A DNA stretch of 64,000 nt from Micromonospora sp. RHAY321 (GTDB lineage Bacteria; Actinomycetota; Actinomycetes; Mycobacteriales; Micromonosporaceae): assembly GCF_023896955.1 (NCBI RefSeq), contig NZ_JAMHIW010000003.1:310001-374000 (forward strand). Direction: 5' to 3'. Below are positions 1 through 9,849 of the stretch, in pieces. The notes beneath the pieces are model-generated. The model made no database searches and had not been told where the DNA came from. It saw only the letters and a list, made by a program, of their open reading frames with translations. A program made the position numbers and the translations under genes. Position 1 is the stretch's first letter, and each line of letters begins with the position of its first letter.

Positions 1-2109
<2,109 letters not shown>

Positions 2110-2121
2110 CGTCACGTCCCG

Positions 2122-3096
2122 TCAGTTGTGCCCGTGCCCGGGCGTGCCGTGGTCGGCGCCGCCGGTCGGTGCGGGTCCGCTCTGGGTGGGCGCGGTCGTC
2201 GGCGTACCGGCCGTTGGCGTGCCGGCCACGACGGTGAACTCGGCGGTGTGCACCGCTCCGCCGTGCCGGAAGTCGAGATAGAGCCGGTAGCTGCCGGCCG
2301 AGGGCACCTCGGCGAGGAAGGTGACGGCCGGGCCGGGGCGGGTGCGCCCGTCGCCGGGTGTCCCGTCCGGGTGCACGTGCAGGTACGCGAGGTCGCCCCG
2401 GCGCAGCGCCACCAGGTGCCCGTACGCGCCCAGGTAGGGCTCCAGGTCGGTGACCGGCTGCCCGTCCCGGCTGATGGTCAGGGTGAGCGGTGAGGTGCGG
2501 CCCGGCTGCGGCGTGCCGGTCAGGGTGACCGTGTAGCCGTCGACGGTGGTGCTGCTCGCCGGGGCGGGCAGCGGTCGCTCGGTCAGCGCTCCGGGAACGG
2601 TCACGTCCACCCCGAGGGTCAGCGGCTCACCCCCGGTCGGGGTGAAGTCGGCGAACGCCCGCCACTGCCCGGGGCCGACCAGCGGGCTGGCGACCCGCCA
2701 GGTGCCGTCCGGGGCGAGGTCGGGGTGCACGTGCCGGAAACCGGAGAGGTCCCGCCGGGCGACGATGAGGTGCATCCGCTTGTCGTGCGCCACGTCGTAG
2801 CGGGTCACCGGGCGGCCGTCCGGCCCGCCGATCCGGAAGGCGAACTCGCCGGCCGGCGCGGCGACCGGTTCGAGGGTGTAGCCCCGGTCGGAGACGAGCA
2901 AGCCACCGGGGATCCGGTCGACCGACTCGTCGTGCTCCCCGGGATCGCTCGCGCCCGGCTCGTGGGCGGCTCCGCCGTCGTGCCGGCTCTCGGCGACCGG
3001 GGCGGCGGGACCGGCCACCTGGCCGATCCCGTACGCCGCGCCGAAGACCGCCGCGAGGCCGAGGGCGAACCCGCCGAGTCTGGTCACCGTGTTCAT
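2122..3096 (-). CDS. Exported or membrane-anchored histidine-rich protein of the copper operon
   Basis: A 324-residue protein with an N-terminal hydrophobic segment (about residues 7-30) that looks like a signal peptide or anchor, so the rest should lie outside the membrane. Two similar sections follow, each holding an HVHP motif (GFRHVHPDL and LAYLHVHPDG), and the C-terminus is a threonine/proline-rich tail ending HGTPGHGHN. These histidines are plausible metal ligands. The gene sits between copZ and the CopA ATPase with gaps of 15 and 12 bases, which supports a copper role such as an extracytoplasmic chaperone or sink. I do not recognise a named family with certainty and infer the role only from motifs and neighbours. 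Confidence 0.8.
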   Translation of the reverse strand: MNTVTRLGGFALGLAAVFGAAYGIGQVAGPAAPVAESRHDGGAAHEPGASDPGEHDESVDRIPGGLLVSDRGYTLEPVAAPAGEFAFRIGGPDGRPVTRYDVAHDKRMHLIVARRDLSGFRHVHPDLAPDGTWRVASPLVGPGQWRAFADFTPTGGEPLTLGVDVTVPGALTERPLPAPASSTTVDGYTVTLTGTPQPGRTSPLTLTISRDGQPVTDLEPYLGAYGHLVALRRGDLAYLHVHPDGTPGDGRTRPGPAVTFLAEVPSAGSYRLYLDFRHGGAVHTAEFTVVAGTPTAGTPTTAPTQSGPAPTGGADHGTPGHGHN

Positions 3097-3111
3097 GCCG
3101 GCCTCCCGTGC

Positions 3112-3321
3112 TCAGGCGTCGACGAGGTCGTAGCCGGCCTCGTCGACGGCGGCCCGGACGCTGTCCACGTCCAGCGGCTGGTCGCTGGTGACGGTGACCC
3201 GGCCGCTGGCCAGGTCGACCTGGACGTCGCTGACCCCGGCGATGGCGCCCACCTCGGCGCTGACCGCGCTGACGCAGTGCCCACAGGTCATGCCCTGCAC
3301 CTGGTACGTCGTGTTGACCAT
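3112..3321 (-). CDS. copZ: Copper chaperone CopZ-like (heavy-metal-associated domain)
   Basis: A 69-residue single heavy-metal-associated domain with the copper-binding motif GMTCGHC near its N-terminus. Such proteins carry Cu(I) in the cytoplasm and deliver it to CopA-type ATPases. The start chosen is the ATG at 3321, preceded by GGGGAG. A longer frame reaching 3399 would add a 26-residue N-terminus rich in arginine that the family lacks. It is the first gene of a minus-strand unit (copZ, exported His-rich protein, copA). A 15-bp CsoR-like palindrome lies 35-49 bases upstream of its start codon. Confidence 0.93.
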   Translation of the reverse strand: MVNTTYQVQGMTCGHCVSAVSAEVGAIAGVSDVQVDLASGRVTVTSDQPLDVDSVRAAVDEAGYDLVDA

Positions 3322-3355
3322 CGGACTGATCTCCCCTCTGCCACCTCCGAGCCTA

Positions 3356-3370
3356 TACCCCCGGGGGGTA
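3356..3370. promoter_or_regulatory. CsoR-type operator, copZ-proximal
   Basis: The palindrome TACCCCCGGGGGGTA matches the G/C-tract operator recognised by actinobacterial CsoR (TACCCC...GGGGTA). It lies 35-49 bases upstream of the copZ start, where binding would block the promoter of the minus-strand copper operon. Confidence 0.75.
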
Positions 3371-3406
3371 ACTCGGAGACGAACCTCTGCCCATGTCACT
3401 TACCGG

Positions 3407-3421
3407 TACCCGGTGGGGGTA
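3407..3421. promoter_or_regulatory. CsoR-like operator, middle, imperfect
   Basis: TACCCGGTGGGGGTA has the same outer half-sites (TACCC and GGGTA) as the two flanking sites but a degenerate centre. It sits midway in the copZ-csoR divergent region, with its centre 51 bp from the copZ-side site and 38 bp from the csoR-side site. It may be a weaker or cooperative site. Confidence 0.5.
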
Positions 3422-3444
3422 TCCCGGCAGAGACGACCGTACCA

Positions 3445-3468
3445 TACCCCCTAGGGGTAAGCTATCCT
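3445..3468 (+). promoter_or_regulatory. CsoR operator overlapping the csoR promoter
   Basis: TACCCCCTAGGGGTA (3445-3459) is the closest of the three sites to the known CsoR consensus. It is followed at 3463-3468 by TATCCT, a good -10 box, and 7 bases later by the csoR ATG. The operator therefore occupies the promoter spacer, which predicts direct autorepression, and the mRNA is probably leaderless. Confidence 0.75.
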
Positions 3469-3475
3469 GGTTCTC

Positions 3476-3772
3476 ATGACCGCACCCACCCCGATCCGCG
3501 GGTACACCGCCAGCAAGGACCAGCTGCTCACGCGGCTCCGCCGTGTCGAGGGGCAGGTCCGGGGCATCGAGAAGATGGTCGACGAGGACCGCTACTGCAT
3601 CGACGTGCTCACCCAGATCTCCGCGATCCAGGCCGCACTCGACAAGGTGGCGTTGGGCCTGCTCGACGGGCACGCCCGGCACTGCATGCACGAGGGAGCG
3701 GCCGAGGGCCGGGCCGACGAGATGGCCACCGAGATGATGGCGGCGGTCGGCCGGCTGATGAAGCGCGGCTGA
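3476..3772 (+). CDS. csoR: Copper-sensing transcriptional repressor CsoR
   Basis: A 98-residue all-helical CsoR/RcnR-family repressor. The Cu(I) ligands are all present in the right spacing: C41, H66 and C70 (C-x24-H-x3-C). Also present is the family-typical basic stretch TRLRRVEGQVRGIEKMV. Copper binding releases the repressor from its operators. The gene is divergent from copZ, with three CsoR-like palindromes in the 154-bp gap. The start ATG lies 7 bases after a -10 box and lacks a Shine-Dalgarno, so translation is probably leaderless. Downstream it converges on the CPH-type ATPase gene with only 6 bases between the two ends. Confidence 0.96.
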   Translation: MTAPTPIRGYTASKDQLLTRLRRVEGQVRGIEKMVDEDRYCIDVLTQISAIQAALDKVALGLLDGHARHCMHEGAAEGRADEMATEMMAAVGRLMKRG

Positions 3773-3778
3773 GGGCTC

Positions 3779-5866
3779 TCAGTCGCGCCCCGGGTCGAGG
3801 CGCACCCGGCGCAGCAACTGGGCGTTGAGCGCCACCACGATGGTGGACGCGGACATCAGCACGGCCGCCAGCGCCGGGCTCAACGCCACCCCGGCCCAGG
3901 CGAACACCCCGGCGGCCAGCGGCAGCGCCACCACGTTGTAGCCCGCCGCCCAGGCCAGGTTCTGCCGCATCTTGCCGTACGACGCCCGCGACAGCCGGAC
4001 CACGGCGGCGACCCCGCGCGGATCCGACGACGCCAGCACCACCCCGGCGGACTCGATCGCCACATCGGTGCCCGCCCCGATCGCGATACCCACGTCGGCG
4101 CGGGCCAACGCCGGCGCGTCGTTCACCCCGTCGCCGACCATCGCCACCGACAGCCCGCGCCGCTGCAGTTCGGTCACCCGGTCGTCCTTCTCCGCCGGCA
4201 GCACCTCGGCGAAGACCTCGTCGACGCCCGCACGGAAGCCGAGGTCGGCGGCGACCGACTCCGCCACCGAGCGGGCATCCCCAGTGATCATGGCGATGGT
4301 CCGGACGCCCTCGGCGCGCAGCTCGGCAATCGCCTGGCGAGCCTCCGGACGCACCTCGTCGGTCAGCGCGAACGCGGCGAGCACCGCGTCCGGCAGCCGC
4401 ACCAGGTGCAGCACGGCGGCACCCCGCGCCGACCACGGCCCGGTCGCCGCGTCCAACCCGGCCGGCAGCGGCAGGTCCAACTCCCGTAGCAGCGCCGGCC
4501 CGCCCACCGCGTACTCCGTACCGTCGACGGTGGCCTGCACACCCCGGCCGGGCATCGACCGGAACCCGGCGGCCCGGGCCGGGCCGGCGTCACCGGCCGC
4601 CGCCACGATCGCCCGGGCCAGGGGATGCTCGCTGTCGGACTCCACGCCGGCCGCGATCCGCAGCACCTCGTCCCGCTCGACGCCGGGCACCGTCGCCACG
4701 TCGGTGACCACGTGCTCGCCCCGGGTCAGCGTGCCGGTCTTGTCGAAGAGCACGGCGGCCACGGTCCGCATCCGCTCCAGCGCCAGCCGGTCCTTGACCA
4801 GGATCCCGGACCGCGCGGCCAGCGCGGTGGAGAGCGCCACGACGAGCGGGATGGCCAGACCCAGCGCGTGCGGGCAGGCGATCACCAGGACGGTCACCGC
4901 ACGGACCACGGCCTCGTCCGGCTCGCCCAGCGCGGTCCAGACCAGCACGGTCAGCACCGCGGTGCCCGTGGCCAGGTAGAACAGCGCGGCGGCGAACCGG
5001 TCGGCCAGCAACTGCGCCCGCCCGCCGGAGCGCTGCGCCTGCGCGACCATCCGCTGGATGCCGGCGAGCGCGGTCTGCTCACCGAGCGCCTCGACGCGGA
5101 CCCGGACCGCCGAGTCGGTGACCACGGTGCCGGCCACCACCCGGTCCCCTGCCGATCGGGCGACCGGACGCGACTCCCCAGTGATCATCGACTCGTCCAG
5201 CTCGGCGCTGCCGTCGACGATCCGGCCGTCGGCCGGCACCCGGCCCCCCGGCCGGACCAGCACCACATCGCCGACCCTCAGTCCGGTCACCGGTACGGCC
5301 TCGACCCGCCTCTCCGCCGTCACCCGCTCCGCCTCGTCCGGCAGCAGCGCGGCGAGCGCCGCCAGCGCACCCCGGGCCTGCCCGATGGCCTTCATCTCCT
5401 GCCAGTGCCCGAGCAGCATGATGGTGACCAGCGCGGCCAGCTCCCACCAGAAGTCCAGGTCGAAGGCGCCCAGGCTGGTGGCCAGCGACGCAGCGTAGGC
5501 GACGGATATCGCCATCGCGACCAGCAGCATCATCCCCGGCGCGCGGTCCCGCACCTCGCGGACAGCACCGACCAGGAACGGCCAACCGCCCCACCAGAAC
5601 ACCACCGATCCGAGTACCGGCCCGACCCAGGAGCGCCCCGGAGCGTCCAGCCGAAGGCCGAGCCGGTCCAGCACCAGGTGGCTCGTCAGCACCACCGGCA
5701 CGGTGAGCACCAGGCAGACCCAGAACCGACGGCGGAACATCGCCGGATCGTGCCCGGCGTGCTTGTCATGCCCGGCGTGCCCCGCGTGCGACTTCGGGCC
5801 GGCGGAGTCGGTGTGCTGCTGGTGGCCGCCGTGGCGGTCGGGGTCGGGCGGTGACGGAGCGGACAT
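3779..5866 (-). CDS. copB: Copper-transporting P1B-type ATPase (CopB-like, CPH motif)
   Basis: A 695-residue heavy-metal ATPase of the CPH class: the transmembrane motif is C331-P332-H333 instead of CPC. CopB/P1B-3 pumps of this class export Cu(II), Cu(I) or Ag(I). Instead of a heavy-metal-associated domain, the N-terminus has a histidine-rich tract (about residues 12-39, repeated HAGH) preceding the first helices. DKTGT carries the phosphorylated D375, and [10 protein letters not shown] lies near residue 575. It converges on csoR and faces away from the copA operon, so the cluster holds two mechanistically different exporters. No CsoR-like palindrome was seen directly upstream, so its control is unclear. 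Confidence 0.94.
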   Translation of the reverse strand: MSAPSPPDPDRHGGHQQHTDSAGPKSHAGHAGHDKHAGHDPAMFRRRFWVCLVLTVPVVLTSHLVLDRLGLRLDAPGRSWVGPVLGSVVFWWGGWPFLVGAVREVRDRAPGMMLLVAMAISVAYAASLATSLGAFDLDFWWELAALVTIMLLGHWQEMKAIGQARGALAALAALLPDEAERVTAERRVEAVPVTGLRVGDVVLVRPGGRVPADGRIVDGSAELDESMITGESRPVARSAGDRVVAGTVVTDSAVRVRVEALGEQTALAGIQRMVAQAQRSGGRAQLLADRFAAALFYLATGTAVLTVLVWTALGEPDEAVVRAVTVLVIACPHALGLAIPLVVALSTALAARSGILVKDRLALERMRTVAAVLFDKTGTLTRGEHVVTDVATVPGVERDEVLRIAAGVESDSEHPLARAIVAAAGDAGPARAAGFRSMPGRGVQATVDGTEYAVGGPALLRELDLPLPAGLDAATGPWSARGAAVLHLVRLPDAVLAAFALTDEVRPEARQAIAELRAEGVRTIAMITGDARSVAESVAADLGFRAGVDEVFAEVLPAEKDDRVTELQRRGLSVAMVGDGVNDAPALARADVGIAIGAGTDVAIESAGVVLASSDPRGVAAVVRLSRASYGKMRQNLAWAAGYNVVALPLAAGVFAWAGVALSPALAAVLMSASTIVVALNAQLLRRVRLDPGRD

Positions 5867-6177
5867 GGCTCCAACATGCCGGTCCGGTCACCGCCGCGCG
5901 GGCGGTTCGACCGCGCGACACTCCGCCACGACCTGCGTCCACGGGTCGGGCTGGTTAGCATCTCCCACGATGGCCCTCCGGACATTGCCGCGCAGTCGGG
6001 CATCGGTGTCGCCGAGACATGGCGTCACCGCCAGCCGGCCGAGCCCGGCACTCACCGTCGGTGATCAGGCCGTCGCGCTCCAGCGATCCGTCGTGTCCGT
6101 CGCCGCGTTCCCGCGGCGACGGTGAACCGACCGGCCCGCCGGCACGTACCCCGCACCGGATCGTTGGGAGTCTCACA
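5867..6177. other. Divergent intergenic region between copB and yibE, with possible leader ORF
   Basis: This 311-bp gap separates two divergent genes. On the plus strand TAGCAT (5956-5961) resembles a -10 box. Eight bases later the ATG at 5970 opens a 51-codon frame ending at 6125. A perfect 11-bp hairpin (6097-6122) covers the end of that frame, about 55 bases before the yibE start. The small frame is not recognisable as a protein and may be chance, but the layout resembles an attenuated leader. Confidence 0.4.
6097..6122 (+). promoter_or_regulatory. Perfect 11-bp hairpin in the yibE leader
   Basis: CCGTCGCCGCG pairs perfectly with CGCGGCGACGG across a TTCC tetraloop. No T-tract follows, so a simple rho-independent terminator is doubtful. 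The position in the 5' leader suggests attenuation or an RNA-stability element. Confidence 0.5.
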
Positions 6178-7554
6178 TTGGGTTCCGACCACAGCCGTTC
6201 GGCTCCGTCCGCCCCACCCCGGGTACGACGGATCCTCATCGCGACGGTGGTACCGCTCTTCGTCGCCACCGTGCTCGCCGCGGTGGTGCTCTGGCCACGC
6301 GACGGGTCACCGCAGACCTCCGCCGGCACCGACGTGCCGCGCTACCACGGCACGGTCACCCGCGTGGTTACCGAGCCGTGCCCGCCGGCGGCACCGGGCC
6401 CGGAGGGCACCCCGGATGTCGGGGACGGGCCGTGCGGCACGGTCGACATCCGGGTGGCCGACGGGCCGGCCGCCGGCCAGCAGGTCCAGACCCCGGTGCC
6501 GGACGGACCGGGCGCACCGCGCGTCGAGGTCGGCGACGAGATCGTCCTGGTCGAGCTGACCGATCCCACCGATCCGACCGCCAGCAGTTGGAACATCGCC
6601 GAGCACCAGCGGGGCACGTCACTGATCTGGCTGGCGGTGGTGTTCGCCGCCGCGATCGTCGCGTTCGGCAGGTGGCGGGGCCTGGCCGCGCTGGGCGGGC
6701 TGGCCGCCAGCTTCGCCATCCTGCTCACCTTCGTGCTGCCGGGGATCGGCGCCGGCCGATCACCCCTGCTGGTGGCGGTGGTCGGTGCCGCCCTGATCAT
6801 GTTCGTGGTGCTCTACCTGACACACGGGGTCACCGCGCAGACCTCGGTCGCGGTGCTCGGCACCCTGGGCAGCCTGGTGCTGACCGGCGTGCTCGCCACC
6901 ATCGCCACCGCCGCCACCCACCTCACCGGTTTCGGCAGCGAGGACGCCACCACCCTGTCGATGTTCCAGGCCAACGTCGATCTGCACGGGCTGCTGCTCG
7001 CCGGGATCATCATCGGCTCGCTCGGGGTGCTCGACGACGTGACGGTCACCCAGGCGGCCACCGTCACCGAGCTGGCGAACGCCAACCCGGAGCTGACCCG
7101 GTTGCAGCTCTACCGGGCGGCCACCCGGGTGGGCCGGGCGCACATCGCCTCCACCGTCAACACCATCGTGCTGGCGTACGCGGGCGCCTCGCTGCCGCTG
7201 TTGCTCCTGCTGACCGCCGACACGCGGCCGATCGAACAGATCCTCACCAGCGAGTTCCTCGCACAGGAGATCGTCCGCAGCGCGGTCGCCACGCTCGGCC
7301 TGATCGCCGCCGTACCGCTGACCACCGGCCTGGCCGCCGTGGTGACCGCGGCCGGCGCGGCCGGTAACACGCCGGTCGCCGACCCGCCCGCCGGACGACC
7401 CAGGCCCGATCGCGCGGAGGCACTGGCGGCACTCAGCTCCCCCCGCACGGGTCGACAGGACCCGACCGGACCGGATCCGGCGGGGGCCACACCCTCATCC
7501 ACCGCCACCGACCGGTGGCCCGAGCCCGACAGGAGCACGGATACGGCATGGTGA
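6178..7554 (+). CDS. YibE/F-family multi-pass membrane protein
   Basis: About 458 residues. An N-terminal anchor helix precedes an extracytoplasmic domain of about 110 residues (beta-rich, with C-x-P-A and CGTVDI segments). A block of about seven transmembrane helices follows, including the conserved segment FQANVDLHGLLLAGIIIGS, which matches the YibE/F family. The family's function is unknown, although efflux has been suggested. The C-terminal 60 residues are a proline-rich cytoplasmic tail. The start chosen is the TTG at 6178, preceded by GGGAG 7 bases upstream. The frame stays open to 6019, but that extension is arginine/proline-rich and reads like untranslated sequence. A hairpin leader lies just upstream. 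Confidence 0.85.
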   Translation: MGSDHSRSAPSAPPRVRRILIATVVPLFVATVLAAVVLWPRDGSPQTSAGTDVPRYHGTVTRVVTEPCPPAAPGPEGTPDVGDGPCGTVDIRVADGPAAGQQVQTPVPDGPGAPRVEVGDEIVLVELTDPTDPTASSWNIAEHQRGTSLIWLAVVFAAAIVAFGRWRGLAALGGLAASFAILLTFVLPGIGAGRSPLLVAVVGAALIMFVVLYLTHGVTAQTSVAVLGTLGSLVLTGVLATIATAATHLTGFGSEDATTLSMFQANVDLHGLLLAGIIIGSLGVLDDVTVTQAATVTELANANPELTRLQLYRAATRVGRAHIASTVNTIVLAYAGASLPLLLLLTADTRPIEQILTSEFLAQEIVRSAVATLGLIAAVPLTTGLAAVVTAAGAAGNTPVADPPAGRPRPDRAEALAALSSPRTGRQDPTGPDPAGATPSSTATDRWPEPDRSTDTAW

Positions 7555-7683
7555 CACTCCTCAGCGTGACGAGGTGGGGCATCCGCCCTGAGAACCGCGT
7601 CACTGGTCACTCAACGCCATGGCGAAATGACGCTTTTAGTCGGCATCAGGACGTAGCTCAGCCGGTCGCCTCTCGGGTAACCT

Positions 7684-7847
7684 CGCTGCCGGTCACCGCC
7701 GAAGGCGCGACGCAGCGCCTGCGGTGCCACCGCCCAATCGCCAGCCGGCGAGCCGGGGACCCAGGTATGTGGGGTGAATCCGCGTCAGCGGTAGGGGCCA
7801 CTTCCGCCCCGAACCCGTCAGCTAACCCGGTCGGCGGTCGACGGAAG
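7684..7847 (+). ncRNA. Cyclic-di-AMP riboswitch (ydaO-yuaA type)
   Basis: The leader of the cell-wall hydrolase gene carries the conserved ydaO-type blocks: AGCCGGGGACCCA followed by GTGGGGTGAATC in the middle, then GAACCCGTCAGCTAACC and GGTCGGCGG near the 3' end. These match actinobacterial c-di-AMP riboswitches found upstream of resuscitation-promoting-factor and NlpC-type hydrolases. The 5' boundary is approximate. The Shine-Dalgarno and the GTG start follow within 10 bases of the last conserved block. In this class, high c-di-AMP normally turns expression off. Confidence 0.88.
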
Positions 7848-7855
7848 GGAATACT

Positions 7856-8875
7856 GTGACGGCACCCCTACGCCGCTGGTTGACGCCCGTGGTGGCCGTG
7901 ATCGCCGCACTGACCGTGCTCGCCGGCCCCCTCCCGGCCCACGCCGCCCCGACGACCCCCACCCCGTCCGGGCACGAAGAGGACGGCGAGCCCAAGCTGC
8001 TCAACGACGTCATCGAGAAGGCCAACCGCGACTACTCCGCCGCCAAGTCCAAACTGGACAAGTCCAAGAAGCGGCAGCTGGAGCTGGCGCTGGAGGTCGA
8101 CAAGGCCAATGCCGAGCTGGAGGCGCTTGCCCCCCAGGTCGGGCAGATCGCCTCCCAGTCGTACCGGACCGGCCGGATCGGCGCCATTGCCATGTTGCTG
8201 GAGAGCGACGCCCCGGACTCGTTCGTCCAGCGCGCGGCGGTGCTCGACGAGATGAACATGGTCAACGAGAAGAAGCTCTCCGAGGTCAACGCGGTGAAGT
8301 CGCGCGCCGAGCAGGCCAAGCTGGCCCTCGACGCGGAGGTCCGCGAGCAGCAGAAGCAGACGGCCCTCATGGCGAAGGAAAAGCGCGACGCCGACAAGGC
8401 GCTCGCCCTGGTCGGTGGGAAGGGTTTCACCGGCGGGCTGGTGTCGGCGACCTCGCCGGTCGCCCGGCTCGGCCCGGGCCGGACCTCCGACGGTGACTGG
8501 AAGTCCGAGTCGTGCAGCGAGAACGACCCCACCACCTCCGGCTGCGTCACGCCGCGCACGCTGCACGCGTACAAGGAGGTCAAGCGGGCCGGCTTCAACC
8601 GGTTCGTCGGCTGCTACCGCTCCGGCGGGCCGTGGGAGCACCCGAAGGGTCGCGCCTGCGACTGGTCGTTGCAGAAGAGCGGCTTCAGCCCCTGGCACAA
8701 CGAGGACACCCGGACGTACGGCAACAACGTGGCCGCGTTCCTCATCCGCAACGCCGACCGACTCGGCATCTACTACGTGATCTGGAACCGGCAGATCTGG
8801 TTCCCGGCGACCGGCTGGAAGTCGTACAGCGGGCCGTCGAATCACACTGACCACGTACACATGTCGATGCTCTGA
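7856..8875 (+). CDS. Secreted coiled-coil protein with C-terminal VldE/peptidase-like domain
   Basis: A 339-residue exported protein. A signal peptide ends at about A30 (AHA-AP). A long charged coiled coil spans about residues 45-190, as in cell-wall hydrolases of the RipA/NlpC type. The C-terminal 120 residues hold GRACDWSLQ and a final HTDHVHMSML, resembling the LAS/M15-like fold of VldE (ARB-07466-like) domains whose H, D and HxH residues bind zinc. A peptidoglycan hydrolase role is inferred. The start is the GTG at 7856 behind GGAAGGGA. Expression is placed under a c-di-AMP riboswitch directly upstream, which fits a wall-remodelling enzyme tied to osmotic or growth state. Confidence 0.85.
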   Translation: MTAPLRRWLTPVVAVIAALTVLAGPLPAHAAPTTPTPSGHEEDGEPKLLNDVIEKANRDYSAAKSKLDKSKKRQLELALEVDKANAELEALAPQVGQIASQSYRTGRIGAIAMLLESDAPDSFVQRAAVLDEMNMVNEKKLSEVNAVKSRAEQAKLALDAEVREQQKQTALMAKEKRDADKALALVGGKGFTGGLVSATSPVARLGPGRTSDGDWKSESCSENDPTTSGCVTPRTLHAYKEVKRAGFNRFVGCYRSGGPWEHPKGRACDWSLQKSGFSPWHNEDTRTYGNNVAAFLIRNADRLGIYYVIWNRQIWFPATGWKSYSGPSNHTDHVHMSML

Positions 8876-8896
8876 CCCGCGTGCCCAACCGTCGAA

Positions 8897-8923
8897 GGGC
8901 CGTCCCGCGTCGCGGGGCGGCCC
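8897..8923. terminator. Convergent hairpin terminator (hydrolase / carbonic anhydrase)
   Basis: A 12-bp stem (GGGCCGTCCCGC against GCGGGGCGGCCC, one G-U pair) with a GTC loop lies between two convergent stop codons and could serve both. Confidence 0.7.
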
Positions 8924-8931
8924 TCGTCGCG

Positions 8932-9648
8932 TCAGGCGGCGGCCGGGCCGGGTGCGGTCGGTACGTCGAGCGGCGTGGCGCCGGCCGGCACCGCGGTCAC
9001 CGGGCGCACCGCTCCGGCGGCGAGCCGGTACGACATCCCCACGACCGCGCACCGGCCCCGCACCACCTCGGCCGCCAGCACGGGCGACTGGGCCAGCAGC
9101 GTCTCGACGGTCTGTGCGATGTGGATGTCGACGATGCCGTCGACGTCGTCGATCCCGTCGGCGGCGGCGCGGCGCAGACTGGGCAGCACGGCGTCGACCA
9201 CGGCACCCAGGTGCCCCTGGGGCGACGTGCCTGTGGTGACCGCTTCCCGGGCCGCCTGGACCGCACCGCACGAGTCATGGCCGAGCACCACCACCAGTGG
9301 GGTGCCGAGCACGGTCACGGCGTACTCCACGCTGCCCAGGACCTCGGGGCCGGCCGTGTGCCCGGCCGTGCGGACCACGAAGAGATCGCCCAGCCCCCGG
9401 TCGAAGATGATCTCGGCGGCCAACCGGGAGTCGGAGCAGCCTACGATCACCGCGAACGGGTGCTGTCCGTCGGCGACCGCAGCGCGGTGCCCGGCGTCCT
9501 GGTTGGGGTGGCGCGGGGCGCCGTTGACGAAGCGCCGGTTACCGGCGGCCAGCTCGGCGTACGCCCGAGCCGGCTCGCTGATCGCCGGCGCCCGGCCGGT
9601 GGTCCGCTGCGGCCCCGGCTGTCCGCCGGGTGTACCGGTACGATCCAT
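8932..9648 (-). CDS. Beta-class carbonic anhydrase
   Basis: A 238-residue enzyme that interconverts CO2 and bicarbonate in the cytoplasm. The zinc and catalytic residues are all present: C71 and D73-R75 in VGCSDSR, and H124 and C127 in LGHDSCG. The start is the ATG at 9648, preceded by GAGG. An in-frame GTG six codons further upstream is possible but lacks a better ribosome site. It is monocistronic: convergent with the hydrolase gene, with which it shares a terminator, and divergent from the winged-helix regulator, leaving a 201-bp intergenic space. No transporter-like SulP neighbour is present. Confidence 0.93.
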   Translation of the reverse strand: MDRTGTPGGQPGPQRTTGRAPAISEPARAYAELAAGNRRFVNGAPRHPNQDAGHRAAVADGQHPFAVIVGCSDSRLAAEIIFDRGLGDLFVVRTAGHTAGPEVLGSVEYAVTVLGTPLVVVLGHDSCGAVQAAREAVTTGTSPQGHLGAVVDAVLPSLRRAAADGIDDVDGIVDIHIAQTVETLLAQSPVLAAEVVRGRCAVVGMSYRLAAGAVRPVTAVPAGATPLDVPTAPGPAAA

Positions 9649-9849
9649 CCCCGCACCTCGTCTCACGCGTTTGACCTGCTCAACAGGGCTTTCAGCCGGG
9701 CCGGCGGTGGGCGGCGGCTCGGCTCCACCGTCACACGCAGCGCAAGACGCGTCAAGATATGCGTGATATAGATTTCATACGTTGGCCCCGCTCCGGCGCT
9801 CCGGCGACGCCCGGCGGCGGGGTGGACAACCCGGAGAGGCGGTCAGACG

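Noticed and set aside
5970..6125. A 51-codon gene before yibE
   Set aside because: No domain is recognisable and the product is Arg/Ser/Val-rich. I kept it only as a possible leader ORF, not as a called protein.
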